A program made the position numbers and the translations under genes. A stretch of DNA of 5,692 bases from SLFT01 sp964493075. GTDB taxonomy: Bacteria; Hydrogenedentota; Hydrogenedentia; Hydrogenedentales; CAITNO01. The stretch's first letter is position 1. Every line of letters begins with the position of its first letter. This document shows positions 5,157 to 5,692 of this stretch, piece after piece. The notes beneath the pieces were generated by a model. It had not been told where the DNA came from. It ran no database searches and worked only from the letters and a program-made list of their open reading frames with translations. The DNA is taken from the NCBI GenBank assembly GCA_964493075.1, contig CAZBNU010000247.1, forward strand, positions 1 to 5,692, read 5' to 3'.

Positions 5157-5692
5157 ATGTGTAGTCTCGCGCTAATAATATCCTGTACCTTGGGCGCGGC
5201 GGCAATGGATGATGTGGAGTTATCCTTCGATATATGGGACTGGACATCACCATGCAAGGATATAGTCCTGTTTAATACTTGGGTGGCGGACCTTGCAGCG
5301 ATGGGCTTCACCCGTGTCGAGATCAGTGTCCCCTGGCGTATTGTGGAACCTGAGCCAGACCAGATAGGCCTGCGCTGGCTGGAAGAGCGGCTTGCTGTAT
5401 GCGAACGCCACAAGATGGGAATGCGTCTGCGCATCAACAGTTATTATGGCGGTGCCGTGCCTGACTGGTATAAAGGTGCATTTTGGCAGGCAGAAAATGG
5501 CCCAATAAATCACCAGAAAATCCCGTCAATCACTGACGAAGAGTTCTGGAATCACTACGGTCCGCTCTGTACGGCGATTGCAGCAATGTGCAAGGGAGAG
5601 GATGTCCTGTTTAACGCCTTCATCGGTGTGCATGCCGAACTGAAATGGGCGGACTGGTGGCATTACGATGAACCGACCCTGGCGTTGTGGCG
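5157..5692 (+). CDS. GH42-like beta-galactosidase-type glycosidase, N-terminal part (cut by right edge)
   Basis: The frame is open from ATG at 5157 to the edge (178 full codons), with AAGGA 8 bases before the start. An in-frame TAA at 5142-5144 rules out an earlier start. The visible part looks like the first half of a TIM barrel of glycoside hydrolase clan A: LAAMGFTRVEISVPWRIVEP (46-65), then a WLEERLAVCERHKMGMRLRI helix and strand (74-93) and PDWYKGAF (102-109). The block NAFIGVHAELKWADWW (153-168) follows, with Glu161 where the acid/base Glu is expected after strand 4. This resembles GH42 beta-galactosidases and relatives, but GH35-like or unclassified clan A enzymes remain possible. The nucleophile region is outside the window. 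The start is hydrophobic (MCSLALIISCTLGAAA) but has no Lys or Arg, so export is uncertain. It lies 28 bases after the alpha/beta hydrolase stop, almost certainly in the same operon. Confidence 0.85.
   Translation, partial: MCSLALIISCTLGAAAMDDVELSFDIWDWTSPCKDIVLFNTWVADLAAMGFTRVEISVPWRIVEPEPDQIGLRWLEERLAVCERHKMGMRLRINSYYGGAVPDWYKGAFWQAENGPINHQKIPSITDEEFWNHYGPLCTAIAAMCKGEDVLFNAFIGVHAELKWADWWHYDEPTLALW

Overview
The window is about half G+C and gene-dense, and every accepted start has a clear Shine-Dalgarno sequence. It holds seven genes: two cut off at the window edges, one encoding a 24-residue microprotein, and four complete ordinary genes. No rRNA, tRNA, CRISPR array or insertion sequence was seen. 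The content (a ThuA-like protein, several secreted or membrane-anchored esterases and two probable glycosidases) resembles polysaccharide-degradation loci of PVC-group bacteria such as Lentisphaerota, Kiritimatiellota or Planctomycetota. That taxonomic guess rests on gene content only and is weak.

Layout, left to right. On the minus strand a ThuA-like protein gene (298-1041) is followed 30 bases downstream by the start of a secreted protein (1-267, cut by the left edge) whose visible part resembles six-hairpin glycosidase-like proteins. A promoter-like sequence at 1107-1136 precedes this pair, and its two hexamers lie in the arms of an inverted repeat. On the plus strand, 1265-1339 encodes a 24-residue hydrophobic peptide with a very good ribosome binding site. 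Two minus-strand SGNH (GDSL-type) hydrolases follow: a secreted one (2663-3577) and, 75 bases downstream of it, a membrane-anchored one with a long insertion (1364-2587). A gene-poor gap (3578-4054) separates these from a plus-strand pair: a membrane-anchored alpha/beta hydrolase (4055-5128) and, 28 bases later, a probable GH42-like TIM-barrel glycosidase (5157 to the right edge).

How they may work together (inference): three serine hydrolases of two folds sit beside two probable glycosidases and a ThuA-like protein. This fits a locus that removes ester groups from, and then cleaves, an acylated or otherwise decorated polysaccharide at or outside the cytoplasmic membrane. The substrate cannot be read from the sequence. 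The items most worth a second look are the microprotein, the symmetrical ThuA promoter, the clustering of three esterases, and two unexplained staggered open frames in the 3578-4018 gap.
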